From Apium graveolens (lineage: Eukaryota; Streptophyta; Magnoliopsida; Apiales; Apiaceae): 64,000 nucleotides of DNA. The notes under the pieces are model-generated. The model had not been told where the DNA came from, made no database searches, and saw nothing but the letters and a program-made list of their open reading frames with translations. A program made the position numbers and the translations under genes. The stretch is from positions 8,625,004-8,689,003 of the forward strand of contig NC_133647.1 of assembly GCF_009905375.1 (NCBI RefSeq). The letters run 5' to 3'. Position 1 is the first letter of the stretch. Each line of letters opens with the position of its first letter. Below, one piece after another: positions 43,440-56,158 of this stretch.

Positions 43440-46400
43440 AAAAATATGGTAATTGGACAGTGGATGCTCAAGGCACATGACCGGAGATTCTACCCTGCAC
43501 ATAGAGTTTAAGGAAAGAGCTGGCCCTAGCATTACCTTTGGAGATGACAACAAATGGTATACTATGGGATATGTCTTGATTCAAAAGGAAATGTCATTAT
43601 TGATGTAGTAGCACTAGTTGATGGACTCAAACATAATCTTTTGAGTGTCAGCCGACTGTGTGATAAAGGCAACTCAGTTACCTTTAATTTAGAAACCTGT
43701 GTTGTCACTTGCAAAAAGGACAACAAAGTGATCCTTACTGGAGTAAGGAAAGGAAATGTGTACTTAGCTGACTTTAACTCCACAGATGCAGATTCAATTA
43801 CTTGTCTCTTCAGCAAAGCAAGTCAAGATGAAAGTTGGTTGTGGCACAAGAAGCTATCTCATTTGAATTTCAAGACAATGACTGAGTTAGTCAGGAAAGA
43901 CCTTGTTAGAGGCATTCCTCAAGTTGAATTTTCAAAGGATGGACTATGTGGTGCTTGTCAGAATGGAAAACAAAAGAAAATATCATTCAAAAGGAAACTT
44001 GAAACAACAATTGATGAACAATTAAAACTATTGCATATGAATTTATTTGGACCAGTCAATGTATTTTCAATTTCCAAGAAAAGGTATTGCCTAGTGATTG
44101 TAGATGATTTTTCAAAATTTTCATGGACATATTTTCTTGGATCCAAGGATGAAGCTGATGAAATTATTATCAAATTACATCAGGATAGTCAACAATCAAC
44201 TTGATCTCAAAGTTAGAAGAATTAGGAGTAACAATGGAATTGAGTTCAAGAATTCTATAGTGAGGTTATTTTGTGAGGAAAATGGAATCATGCATGAGTT
44301 TTCAGCTCCAAGGACACCACAATAAAATGGAGTGGTTGAGAGAAAGAATAGGTCATTGATTGAAGCTGCAAGAACTATGCTAGAAGAATCAAAGTTACCA
44401 ACCTATTTTTGGGCTGAGGCTGTCAACAATGCATGTTACACTCAGAATATTTTTTGATCAATCAAGCCAAAGGCATGATTTCTTATCAATTGTTCAAGAA
44501 AAGGAAGTAAACACTGAACTTTCTTCATATTTTTGGATGCAAGTGCTATATTCCAAGGATCAAGCTGACCATCATGCAATGTTTGATTTAAAAGCTGATG
44601 AAAGTATCTTTGTTGGATATGCTGTTGGAAAAGCATATAGAGTTTACAATCTAAGAACTAATATTGTTATGGAATCTGTACATGTTGTGTTTGATGATGA
44701 AAAGATTAAAGGATTGAAAGATAAAGGTTCCTTGAAAGCCTCAAATTTGACAATGTTGAGATGTTCTGTGATGATAGTGATGATGAAAGTGGTCTAGAAG
44801 GAATGGCAAAAGGATATTCTAACTTGTCATCAAATGAAGTAACAACAGTTGATGCACATAGTGCTGCATCCGTTGAAAGACAAAGTGCAGCATCCATTGA
44901 AAGACAAAGTGAACCATCCATTGAAAGACAGAATACAACATCCGTTGATGATCATTCTTCAATAGGCGCTGAAAGTCATTCTTTATCACTATCTTTGAAT
45001 CAAAGATCCACCAACTCAGGGGGAGTATCATCTAGTCAACACTCAGTCACACATTAAGACACTAATGAGGCCACTTCATCTAGAGCAAATCTACCACCTC
45101 AAAGAAAATGGACGAAGAGTCATCCATTTGAACTGATCATTGGTGATGTAACATCTAGAGTGAAAACAAGGAGAGTAACTCATGATGAATGTCTGTATAG
45201 TAACTTTCTATCACAGGAAGAACCAAAGAGGGTAGAAGAGGCTCTAATGGATCCAGGTTGGGTTTTAGCTATGCAGGAAGAGCTAAACCAATTTGAAAGA
45301 AATAAAGTATGGAAGCTGGCCTATGATAAAAAAAAGTATGGAAGCTGGTATGCAAACCTAAAAACAAGAATTCTATTAACACTAAGTGGGTATTCAGAAA
45401 CAAGATGGATGAAAATGGTATAATCATAAGGAACAAAGCTATATTGGTTGCAAACGTATATTCTCAGCAAGAGGGGATAGATTTTGATGAGACATTTGCT
45501 CCAGTTGCAAGACTTGAAGCTATCCGAATCTTTGTAGTCTATGCAGCCCATGCCAATTTCAAAGTTTATCAGATAGATGTGAAAAGTGTATTTCTGAATG
45601 GAGAATTGGAGGAGGAAGTCTATGTTAGCCAACCTCCATGGTTTGAAGACCCCAATTTTTCAGACTATGTATACTATCTATTAAAAGCACTTTATGGATT
45701 GAGGCAAGCACCTAGATCCTGGTATGACACCTTGTCAAAGTTTCTTTTAGAAAATCACTTCACTAGAGGTACCGTTTAAAAAATTGTTTCTTTAAAAATG
45801 TAAATGGCTCTAGTATACTTGTTCAAATTTATGTAGATGATATAATATTTGGATCTACAGAAGATAAATTTGCAAACAGTTTTCCAAATTGATGCAAAGC
45901 AAAAATGAAATGAGCATGATGGGAGAACTAACTTATTTTCTTGGTTTACAAGTTAAGCAAGTTAGTGATTGAATATTCATTAGTCAAACTAAATATATTT
46001 ATGATCTTTTAAAGAAATTTGATTTAATGGATTGCACATCTGCAAAAACTCCCATGGCCACAACCACTAAACTTGATTTAAACAAAACTGAAAAGTCTGT
46101 GGACCTTTCAAGTTATAGAGGTATGGTTGGCTCACTTTTATATTTGACAGCTAGTTGGCCTGATATTATGTTTGCTACATTTTTTTGTGCTAGATTCCAA
46201 GCTGATCCTAGGAAATCTCACTTAGTAGCTATTAAGAGAATTTATAGATATCTCAAAGGGACACCAAAACTTGGCATTTAGTACCCTAGAGATTCTGCTT
46301 TTGATCTAATTGGCTATTCAGATACAGATTATGCAGGTTGCAAGATTGACAGAAAAAGTATAACATGGACATGTCAATTTCTAGGAAATAAGCTAGTGTC

Positions 46401-46475
46401 CTTGTTTAGTAAGAAACAAAACTCAGTTTCCACTTCTACAGCTGAGGCTGAATACATTGCTTCTGGCAGTTGTTG
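43440..46475 (+). pseudogene. Element B1 pol, first part
   Basis: Protease LDSGCSRHMTGDS (about 43456) follows a TAG in the preceding Tyr position. The integrase zinc module is WLWHKKLSHLNFKTMTE. In the core two of the three catalytic acids are altered: HMNLFGPVNV (about 44033) and RSNNGIEF (about 44226) carry N where D is expected, each one G-to-A change. [22 protein letters not shown], then a damaged stretch with a short internal repeat (45308-45350). The palm follows, with YVDDIIFGS at about 45830 in a shifted frame. RNase H starts STAEAEYIASGSCC and is cut at 46475 by B2. Confidence 0.9.
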
Positions 46476-47562
46476 TGTTATTCCCAGTGGACTAACAATG
46501 AGATTTACAGAAGGGGGGTTGAATGTAAATCTCAAAATTTTTTCAAGTTTTGAGCAGTTTCTAAGGCTAAGTGTTTTAGTGAGCAAATGTGTGTGAATTG
46601 CTTGAAGCTAATGCAGACAGATATATATTCAAACACAAATGTAAAGAACACAGAGAACTTAAAAACTTTTCTGGTGGATTTGTTGTTCCACCAGAGATGT
46701 GTTATTTCAGAAAATCTGTGATTTAAAGAATTAAATCACAGCTGCTTCCTAGTACAAACTAGATGATTTTCTCTCTGGATTTTTCTAAACAGCTCTAGAA
46801 AATTCACATCTAATTACTAGCTGCTACTTGGTTTATATATCACCAAGTTTACAAGTGAAGACAAAACTGTAAAATACAATTAAAAGGCTCTTCACATGTT
46901 TCTTCTTCATTTCTCTATCCAATGTAATTTAGGTTTAGCTGTTAATCTTTGAATACTCCCTTATTTGCACCAGAATGGAAATGCTGCATTTTCTTGATTC
47001 CTCCTAGAGGCTGCCACATTCCAGTTTGTCTCTGTCAACCCATGTGCCTCTGTCAGCTTATGAATTGTCACTATCAACTGCTATTGAACTAAGCATCCGT
47101 TGAAGCTTTCATCCGTTGATGCCTTATCCGTTGAAGCTATATCCGTTGATGCATTAGCAGTTGAAGTCTTTATCCGTTGAAGCACTTATCCGTTGATGGA
47201 TGTTATCCGTTGAAGCATTAGAGACATCCGTTGAAGCTTTGTTTCTTATCCGTTGAAGGTCTTCAATATCAGTTGATACTTCTTCACTTATACAAAATTA
47301 TAAGGCATGAAATATTTACAATTAGCCCTCCTATTTGCATATCCACTAGTAGTCAACATGACTGATAATTTCCTACAACATCTAAGAGTTACAACTTGAA
47401 TACAGAGAATGAAATGTGCTACAATACTAAACTTATTTCTAAGTAAAGCTACTCCTTCAACGGATAGCCAAGATGGTCTTATCCGTTGAGGCTACAAACA
47501 CTAGATTTCTACTTAAGTGTTTTGTTTAACTTATCATCAAACTAATACACATATTCCTAACA
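46476..47562 (-). mobile_element. 3' LTR of element B2
   Basis: 1087 bp; minus strand TGTTAGGAATATG ... GGAATAACA. It contains eleven exact copies of ATCCGTTGA/TCAACGGAT, nine of them between 47094 and 47260. TATA box with dyad at 46826-46848. Confidence 0.95.
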
Positions 47563-47578
47563 ATCTCCCCCTATTTAT
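47563..47578 (-). other. Polypurine tract of B2
   Basis: Minus strand ATAAATAGGGGGAGAT immediately before the 3' LTR, like the tract of element A. Confidence 0.9.
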
Positions 47579-47750
47579 GTCTACTAGAACTGTAGGCATA
47601 AATTTGGGTTTAGCTTGATGATAACAAAATACTTGACAAACATATTAACTGTAATAAAGCAGAAATTCAAAAGTGCTGCAAAAATATGTATGCTGAGATG
47701 GAATTGAAGAATTACATTATTTCCAAGGGTGCTCCTTTAGCCTGAGCAGA

Positions 47751-50700
47751 TTAATTTCTTTTCCTTTGATCCCTTGTTTTCTTTCCTAGCCTCCTGTCAT
47801 TCTCCTCTATTTGAAGTTGAAGTTGTTTGTAGAACTCAGCTTCATCTTCTTCATTGATGTCCAACTTAGATTGCATATCCTTGAGAGTTTCATTACTGGC
47901 AATCTTGAGCTGATCTTCAAGTGTGAAAAATCTTCTGACTCATTTATTGTCTCTGAACTCCATCAACCAATGAGGTGATTTGTGAACTGTAATTCCTCTT
48001 TCTTGAATGAGTAATGTTCTAGGCAAGGCATTGGGCTCCCACCAAGTCTTCCTTATATTGGCAATCTTGTTGAGAATCTCAGTCTTGGCAGTCCTGGTAA
48101 AGCCAGAATCCCTTTTTATGGCTGAGTAGACTCTAACCAAGGTAGAGTAGCCTTCATTCAGAATCCTGTAGAGAGGCCAAGTTTTTTCCCCACTTCCTTT
48201 GTATTTGAACACTAGTCTTTCTGGTAGCTGTCTGTAAGCATCTATTCCCCTCACTTCCTCCAGCTCATCCAGATAGAGTTCAATGTCTGAAAATTCTTTT
48301 ATGTCACAAATGTGAACATAATCATCCTTAGAGGCTTGTGGCTTAGGCTTAGACTTCTGAGTGAATTTGATTGAGGTTGAAGGAGGTGTTGATTTGATTT
48401 TCCTTTTCTGTTTCTTTGGTGGAGAAGTGGTTAAGAAGGTGGGCAATTTGATGGTGTCCCAATCAATTGGTTCCTCCTTAGGAGTGATTGTTTCACCATG
48501 GATATTTATGAAGGGGTTAGGCACAATGGGTTCAGGAATAGAAGGTAGTGGTTTGGATTTTGATTGGGTTTCTTTAGTCTCATCTACCATCTTTCTTTTT
48601 GCATTGGCCTTCTTTCTGTTCCCTTTCTGCCATTCCTCTCTTTCCTTACTTCTTTCTCCCTCATCATCACTAAACATGTCCCCCACACCTACATCTTCAC
48701 TCTTTCTTCAATTTCTTTCTTTTCTTCAGCTTGACTTGACTTTAGCTGTTTTTCAAGCTTTGCTTGTGCTCTTTTGTCAGCCTTTAGCTTTTTGGCTTCT
48801 TCCTTCAACCTTCTGGCTTCTTCCCTCTTGGCTATTGAGAATTTGGGATGTCCTTGCATCACACAAATGCTCTTTCCCTCTCTAAAGATAATAGCCATGT
48901 TCATCCTTTCAACCACATCCATGGTCTCTTTGTGCTTTATTATACTTCCACCCAAAACCTTGTCTTCATCAGGCTTTGGAAGAGGAAAATCCACTTCTTT
49001 CATCTGAGCAAGGCTTAGAGGATTCTTTGTAGAGTCCTTATTGGATCTGTTGTTGGGCTTGAGAACCATAGGTTTCATATTCTTGGCAGAAGTCTCTCCA
49101 ACCTTATTCCTCCTTACTGGCTTGAGCTCCATAATAATTGATTCCACCTTTGTGCTATGCTTCACAGATTGTGATTTAGAAGCTGCAGAACCAAAAATTT
49201 GTTGCACCTTTTCATCAATTTTCCTCCTTTGCTCTTTGACTTGCAATTCAGCTGCTGCTATCTGGATTAGATCAATTCCATCAAGCTTTCCTTTGATTTG
49301 AATAGGTGGAGAAGTGGTGATGGCAGGAACTAGCACTTGAGATATTTGAACTGTTGTTGATGGCTCTCCTTCCCCTTCCCTTTTATTCTCCCCCTTTTTG
49401 TTATCATCAAGGGTAGGGGTCAAGCCTTGTGCTTTTGCCAGCTGTATTAGTAGATTTGTCTGAGTTTGTTGATTCTGAAGAATGGTGACCATAGAGTCTT
49501 CAATGATCTGAACTCTGTTTTCCAATCTGGTCAGCCTCTTGTCAGCATCAGATTCTTTCCTCAGTCTCCCCAATAAATCTTGCATAGTACCATAAGACAT
49601 GACTGAATCCAACTTCTCAGCATTGTAGGATTTCAGATCAGCAATGTCCTGCTTGAGTTCATCCACACTTAGATTCTGTTTGAAATGCTGCAACTGTAAG
49701 AGATGCAGAGAGTCCAGATGAGCTTGAAGAATTGCCTTGGTACCAGCATCTGTAGTCTCCTGAAGGGCCTTCTGAATAGTCATTACTTGCCTGACCAAAG
49801 TTACACCAAATTCTCCTGGTGTAGATGCCTTTGCCCATGCCCAATCAGGTAGATCTGGAACAGAACTTGGGCCTGCTACTCCCCCTAAGTTCATACTCTC
49901 ATCCAAAGAATTAGAGTCATCATCATTAGAATTTACTCCAAATTCTTCAGATGGCTCACTAGCTTGAGAAGGCAGCCTGTTAACAGCAGCTTTGTCTCTG
50001 AGAAGAGATTCTGAAGTGTGTACAATGTTCAAAGTCTGTTCTGCCTCCACATTGCCCTGAGCAGCCAGCAATTGATAGGTTGGAACAGGGTGAGTAAAAG
50101 TGTCAGCATCCAAGGAAATGTTATCAATTACAGCTTTGTAATGTTGCTGAAATTGTCTTTCCTTTTCTGCATCATCCATTATCATTGACTCACTAGCAAT
50201 GGCTGGATCCACCCTTATAGCTTCTGTACCTGCCTTTCTCTCATTTTCTCTATTTTCTTGCATCAGGGGCTCCCCCTGGCTCACACACACCCTCACACCC
50301 TCATCCTCACCTTCTAAGGTGGCACTCCCCTCACTCACTTTTGCCATGATGGAAGAAATAACATGCATATGGTGACTCTCAACCTCTCCTTTTGCCTGGG
50401 AGCAACCCAGCCTCTCACTCAAATTACCACTCCCTTCCCTCAAACCTAAAAGTGATTGAACAGTAGCCATGTCTTCTACAGTTGGAATGGTTTCTGTTAT
50501 AAGTGTAGAGACCATCAACATATAGGGAGTATCCGTTGAAGTGGAAACTGATGGTATCAACGGATAACTGTTGTTAAGCTTATCCATCGAAGAGCAACCA
50601 CTTGTCAACGGATGAGAGATATCCGTTGAAGAAGGAAAAGATGTAGATATTGAAAGTGACATAATTGTTGAATCTGTGTGAATTGATTTTAAGTGAGGTG

Positions 50701-52257
50701 ACACAGATTCTTCAACTATATCTGAAAGAATTGGCTGATGATCCAACAAATCATCTAAAAGATGATGATCATCAGGTTTTGAGTGGGAGAATCAGGAATT
50801 AATGTGAATATCATATCCACATCCAGAGAGGGTGATGGGGAGTTTGATGATTGATGTGTTTCTATTATGAGAGAATGGGGCTGTGACTCCACATTTGCTG
50901 GAGTCACATCAAGCTGAATTTGAGAAGGCAAAGATACATGTGGATGTATCTGTGCTGTGTGTGCCCCCTGTGTGGAAACTAGGGTCTTGGCCTTCTTCTT
51001 CCTTGAAAAGGCTTTGATTGGTGAATGTGTGGCTCCAGTGTACCTCCCTCTTTTGTTCTGTGTCCCTGGTTGGGGACTATTTTCAATAGCTGCATCCTTT
51101 TGGGATGATGCAACTAGGGATGTGTTTGACTCCTTTTGAACCACCACGGTCTTTTAAGAGACTGTGGCTTGGCTAGCTGGGGTACCACTCACCTCTCCCA
51201 CCTTATCCTGGGGGGTTTCTTGATGTTCACCCCTCCCCTCACCACTCACACCCTGTTCACTCCCTTCAGGGTTTATGGTAGTTGTTACAACTGTTGTCTT
51301 TTGAGAAACAATAGAGGTGGTTTTCTTTGACTTGTGTTTTGAAATTTTAGTTTTGGTGGCTTTGGTAGGAACCTGTTTGGACAGAGACACAGATTCCATT
51401 GCCACACTAGAAGGCAAAGAAATAGTTGGGTTGGAAACAGTAGGAGTTATTGAAGTGTTTACCTCACTTACCTATGGTGCATTCATGATTGGCAAATATA
51501 CCAATGGCACCTGGCTGTTGAGGTTGATTCTCAAAAGGTCTGCAAGGACCCTTTTCTCTTGTGCCCAGCATTTGAGTTTATTGCTCTCATTAGATATAAC
51601 CAGTCCTTCAGCAACATGGTTAGCCAATAACATAAAGAATCTACCATAGTAGATGTTATGTGGTCTATTAGCTTTGTTACCTAACCTGGAACCTAATTCT
51701 AGCATGACATAGTTGCTAAAATTAAAGTACCTATCAGCAACTAGCATATAGAGCATATTAACAAGAGATGAAGTTATGGCATCAAAATTGCTAATCTTCC
51801 TAGAGAAAACCTTGATAAAGGCATCTCCAAGAAAACTCCATTCTTTCCTAAGGCCCTTCCTTCTAATACTACCTAAACTAGCAGAATCAAAAGCATAGCC
51901 TATGGAATCTAACATAGCAGATACATCTTTATCAGTGTGTGGTGTCATGAAATTATTCTCAGGCAACTTAAAACAAGACTGTATATCATCACAGTTAATG
52001 TAATAATCCTTACTTTTGAGAGAGAAGGCAATAGTCATATCTGTGGAGTTGAACTCTGCAGTTGTCCAAATCTCCTCAATTACCTCACAGTAAATGGTTG
52101 GGGCTTCCAGCATTGCATAGCTTAGTTTGCAGTTTTTGATGAAGTCCATCATCTTGTGATAGTCAGTATGGGCTTCATTCTTTTCAACCAAGGCTACGAA
52201 ATTGTTCTTTTCATAAACAAATCCAGACTGAGACATAATTTTGACTACTAGTGCCAT
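47751..52257 (-). pseudogene. Element B2 3' ORF (env-like position), about 1,500 codons
   Basis: Starts MALVVKIMSQSGFVYEKNNF at 52257. N-terminal domain (about 260 residues) with the conserved block RKEWSFLGDAFIKVFSRKIS and FNFSNYVMLELGSRLG. Next comes a P/T/S/Q region with the K-rich KAFSRKKKAKTL, then a motif-bearing acidic part. A helical region follows (residues near 49700-49400: QETTDAGTKAILQAHLDSLH, RLENRVQIIEDSMVTILQNQ). The last part has a K/E-rich helix and a C-terminal domain (HICDIKEFSDIELYLDELEE, PERLVFKYKG). Stops: TAG after PIMNAP (about 51472), TAA after ATVS (about 51154), TGA after FRDNK (about 47940). Frame changes near 50752 and 48700. No membrane segment or signal peptide is evident. 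Function unknown. Confidence 0.75.
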
Positions 52258-52800
52258 TGTTGTGAGTAGAGGTTGCAGAGAAAAATTTGAGAGTTTTGGG
52301 AGAAAAGGAGAATAAAAATTGCAAGAAAGCGTAAAGTGAAAATAAAAATTCAATGGGCTTTTATACTTTCTTGAATTAAAACGTAAATAAAATGATTAAA
52401 TGATACTTTTAAATAAATTACAGCCGTTTAAGAATAAAGAAAACTGTAGAAATTCTGAAAACTGCCTTTAATACAAATATATACAACAGTGTATATCTGT
52501 ATCAACGGTTGAGTAAAAGAATTAACGGTTGTGACTCACTTAAAGTAACTGATGTGACACTTCAACGGATAAGGTAAATAGTTATCCGTTGATGATCAAC
52601 ACTATTTTATCCGTTGAGGGATAAAATTACCAGAAATGTATTTGTCTTTCAACGGATAATGAACATCCGTTGATAGAACAATTTTGGCTTTCAACGGATA
52701 GGGAATGTCCATTGATAGAATAATTTTTACTTAAAACCAACTTTGTTCTTGCAGCAAATTCATTTCAGGCTTCAAGGCAGATTATAAAGAGGACATAAAT
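52258..52800 (-). repeat. B2 spacer between pol and 3' ORF with ATCCGTTGA motifs
   Basis: No gene. At least six copies or near copies of TCAACGGAT/ATCCGTTGA between about 52560 and 52710. It is AT-rich, with a minus-strand TATAAAAGCCC at about 52355-52365 some 100 bp before the 3' ORF. Confidence 0.7.
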
Positions 52801-55800
52801 TTATGAATAATTAAGCATACCTAGCTCACTTACTAATCTTGTGAATGTTGATTCATCAAGTGGCTTGGTAAATATGTCTGCAATCTGCTTTTCACTTGGA
52901 ACAAAATGAAGTTCCACTGTACCTTTCATCACATGTTCCCTAATGAAGTGGTACTTGATGTCAATGTGCTTGGTTCTTGAGTGCTGCACTGGATTTTCAG
53001 TAATGGCAATGGCACTTGTGTTGTCACAGAATATAGGAATTTTGTCAACAGTTAGTCCATAGTCAAATAGTTGATTCCTCATCCATAGTATCTGTGCACA
53101 GCAACTACCAGCAACAATGTACTCAGCTTCAGCTGTTGATGTAGAAACATAATTTCGCTTCTTGCTGAACCATGACACAAGCTTGTTCCCTAGAAATTAA
53201 CAGGTGCCAGTTATGCTTTTCCTGTCTATTTTGCAGCCTGCATAATCTGCATCTGAGTAGCCAATTAGATCAAAACCAGACTCTCTAGGGTACCAAATTC
53301 CTAGATTTGGAGTCCCTTTGAGATATCTGAAGATTCTTTTAATAGCCACTAAGTGAGATTCTTTAGGGTCAGCTTGAAATCTAGCACAGAGACATGTAGA
53401 AAACATTATATCAGGTCTACTAGCAGTTAAATATAAAAGTGAGCCAACCATGCCTCTATAACTTGAAATGTCCACAGACTTTTCAGCCTTGTTTAGTTCA
53501 AGCTTGGTGGCAGTGGCCATGGGAGTTTTTGCAGGTGAACAGTCCATTAAGTCAAACTTCTTTAAAAGATCATAAATGTATTTAGTTTGACTAATGAAAA
53601 TTCCACCACTAACTTGTTTAACTTGTAAACCAAGAAAATAAGTTAGCTCTCCCATCATGCTCATTTCATATTTACTTTGCATTAACTTGGCAAACTTTTT
53701 ACAAAGCTTATCATCTGTAGATCCAAATATAATATCATCTACATAAATTTGAACAAGTATTTTAGAGCCATTAACATTTCTAAAGAAATGAGTTTTGTCA
53801 ACAGTACCTCTTGTGAAGTGATTATCTAGAAGAAATTTTGACAAAGTCTCATACCAGGCTCTAGGTGCTTGCTTTAGTCCATAGAGTGCTTTCAACTGAT
53901 AATACACATAGTCTGGAAAGTTTGGATCTTCAAATCCTGGAGGTTGGTTTACATAAACTTCTTCCTCCAATTCCCCATTTAGAAATGCACTCTTGACATC
54001 CATTTGATAGACTTTGAAATTGGCATGGGCTGCATAGACTAGAAAGATTCTGATGGCTTCAAGTCTGGCAACTGGAGCAAATGTCTCATCAAAATCTATT
54101 CCCTCTTGTTGAGAATAGCCTTTAGCAACCAATCTGGCTTTATTCCTTATGACAATGCCATTTTCATCCATCTTGTTTCTGAATACCCATTTTGTGTCAA
54201 TAGAACTCTTGTTCTTTGGCTTGGGTACCAGCTTCCATACTTTGTTTGTCTCAAATTGGTTTAGCTCCTCTTGCATTGCTAAAATCCAATCTGGATCCAA
54301 TAGAGCTTCTTCTATTCTCTTAGGTTCCTCCTGTGATAGAAAGCTACTATACAGACATTCATCTTGAGTAGCCCTTCTAGTTTGTACTTTAGATGTAGCA
54401 TCACCAATGATCAGTTCAAAAGGGTGATTCTTGGTCCATTTCCTTTGAGGTGGTAGATTAGCTCTAGATGAGGTTGCCTCTGTATTGTCATGATGTGAGA
54501 TAGAATGTTGATTGGTTGAAACTCCCCCTGAGTTGCTGATCCTTTGAAAGGAATTGGGAGCTCTATCAACTGATGAAGTGAATTGATTATCCGTTGATAG
54601 ACTGTTATCAACGGATGCTTCATTGTAAACTTCAACGAATGATGCACTTTGTCTTTCAACGGATGCTGCATTGCTTCTTTCAACGGAAGCTGAATTATGA
54701 CTTTCAACGGATGCAGCATTCTGTGCATTATCCAAAGGCAGATTTTGAATTCTTCTTGAGATGCCTTCTTCATCATTCTCATCTTCACTATCATCATAAT
54801 ATATCTCAATATTGTCAAATTTGAGTCCTTCATGATGTCCCTCATCTGTTAGTCCATCAATCTTTTTATCATCAAACACAACATGCACAGATTCCATGAA
54901 AATATTGGTTCTTAGATTGTAGACCCTATATGATTTTCCAGCAGAATAACCAACAAATATTCCTTCATCAGCCTTTGCATCAAACTTCCCTTTGTGATCA
55001 GATTGATTCCTTAAGATGTAACATTTGCAACCAAAGACATGCAGAAAGTTTAAAATTGGTTTTCTTCTCTTGAATAATTGATAGGGAGTCATACCTTTTG
55101 CCTGATTGATTAGAGAAATATTCTGAGTGTAACATGCACAGTTAACAGCCTCAGCCTAAAAGTAAGTTGGGAGTTTTGACTCTTCAAGCATTGTCCTTGC
55201 AGCTTCAATTAGTGATCTGTTCTTCCTTTCCACCACACCATTTTGTTGTGGGGTCCTTGGAGTTGAGAACTCATGCATGATCCCATTTTCTTCACAGGAC
55301 AACTTCATGGTTGAATTCTTGAACTCAGTTCTATTGTCACTCATAATATTCCTTACTTTGAAATCAGGATGATTGTTGACTTGCTTGATATGATTAATAA
55401 TGATTTCACTAGCTTCATCCTTTGATCCAAGAAAATTAACCCATGAAAACTTTGAGAAATCATCTACAATCACTAGGCAATATCTTTTCCTTGAAATTGA
55501 CAATACATTGACTGGTCCAAAAAGATCCATGTGTAGCAGTTGTAATGGTTCATCAATTGCAGATTCAAGCTTCTTATTGAATGATACTTTCTTTTGCTTT
55601 CCTTTCTGACAAGCATCACACAGTCCATCCCTTGTGAATTCTACTAGAGGCATTCCTCTAACTAAGTCCTTTTTGACTAGATCATTCATTGTCTTGAAAT
55701 TCAAGTGGGACAGCTTCTTGTGCCATAGCTAACTTTCAACTGGACTTGCTTTGCTGAAAAGACAAGTGATAGATTCTGCATCTGTAGAGTTGAAGTCAGC

Positions 55801-56145
55801 TAAATACACATTCCGTTTTCTAACTCCAGTTAGAACCACTTTATTTTCCTTCTTACTTGTGACAATACAGGCTTCAGAATTGAAGGAAACAGTATTCCCT
55901 CTGTCACATAGTTGACTGATGCTCAATAAGTTGTGTTTGAGACCATCAACCAATGCAACTTCATCAATGATGACATTTTCTTTTGAAATCAAGCCATATC
56001 CCATAGTGTATCCTTTGCTGTCATCTCCAAAGGTTATGCTAGGGCCAACTCTCTCCTTAAACTCTGTGAGCAGGGTGAAATCTCCTGTCATGTTTCTTGA
56101 ACAACCACTGTCCAAGTACCATAGATTCCTTCTTTTTCCCTGCAC
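52801..56145 (-). pseudogene. Element B2 pol (protease, integrase, RT, RNase H), three stops
   Basis: Protease LDSGCSRNMTGDF near 56120; zinc module LWHKKLSHLNFKTMND. Integrase core: D in HMDLFGPVNVLS, D in MSDNRTEF and E in GVVERKN, all kept. RT from [20 protein letters not shown] to the centre YVDDIIFGS at about 53745-53720; RNase H STAEAEYIVAGSCC and TKHIDIKYHFIRE, ending ELGMLNYS at 52801. Interruptions: TAG near 55727 and TAG at 55153-55155, both where Trp is conserved, and TAA at about 53194-53196 where Gln is conserved. No frameshift was noticed. The enzyme set is otherwise complete in order and length. Confidence 0.94.
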
Positions 56146-56158
56146 ACAACAAAATCAA

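Noticed and set aside
47090..47260. CRISPR-like array of short repeats
   Set aside because: The 9-bp motif occurs in both orientations at irregular spacing in a plant LTR; no cas genes.
48361..49301. Plus-strand hydrophobic frames in the B2 3' ORF
   Set aside because: Opposite-strand shadows of the K/E-rich minus-strand protein.
47751..52257. Viral envelope gene
   Set aside because: Position is env-like, but no signal peptide, cleavage site or membrane segment is visible; kept as 3' ORF of unknown function.
54411..54845. Second minus-strand frame of 144 codons in B2 pol
   Set aside because: Overlaps the integrase/RT linker in another frame; composition driven by the motif repeats.
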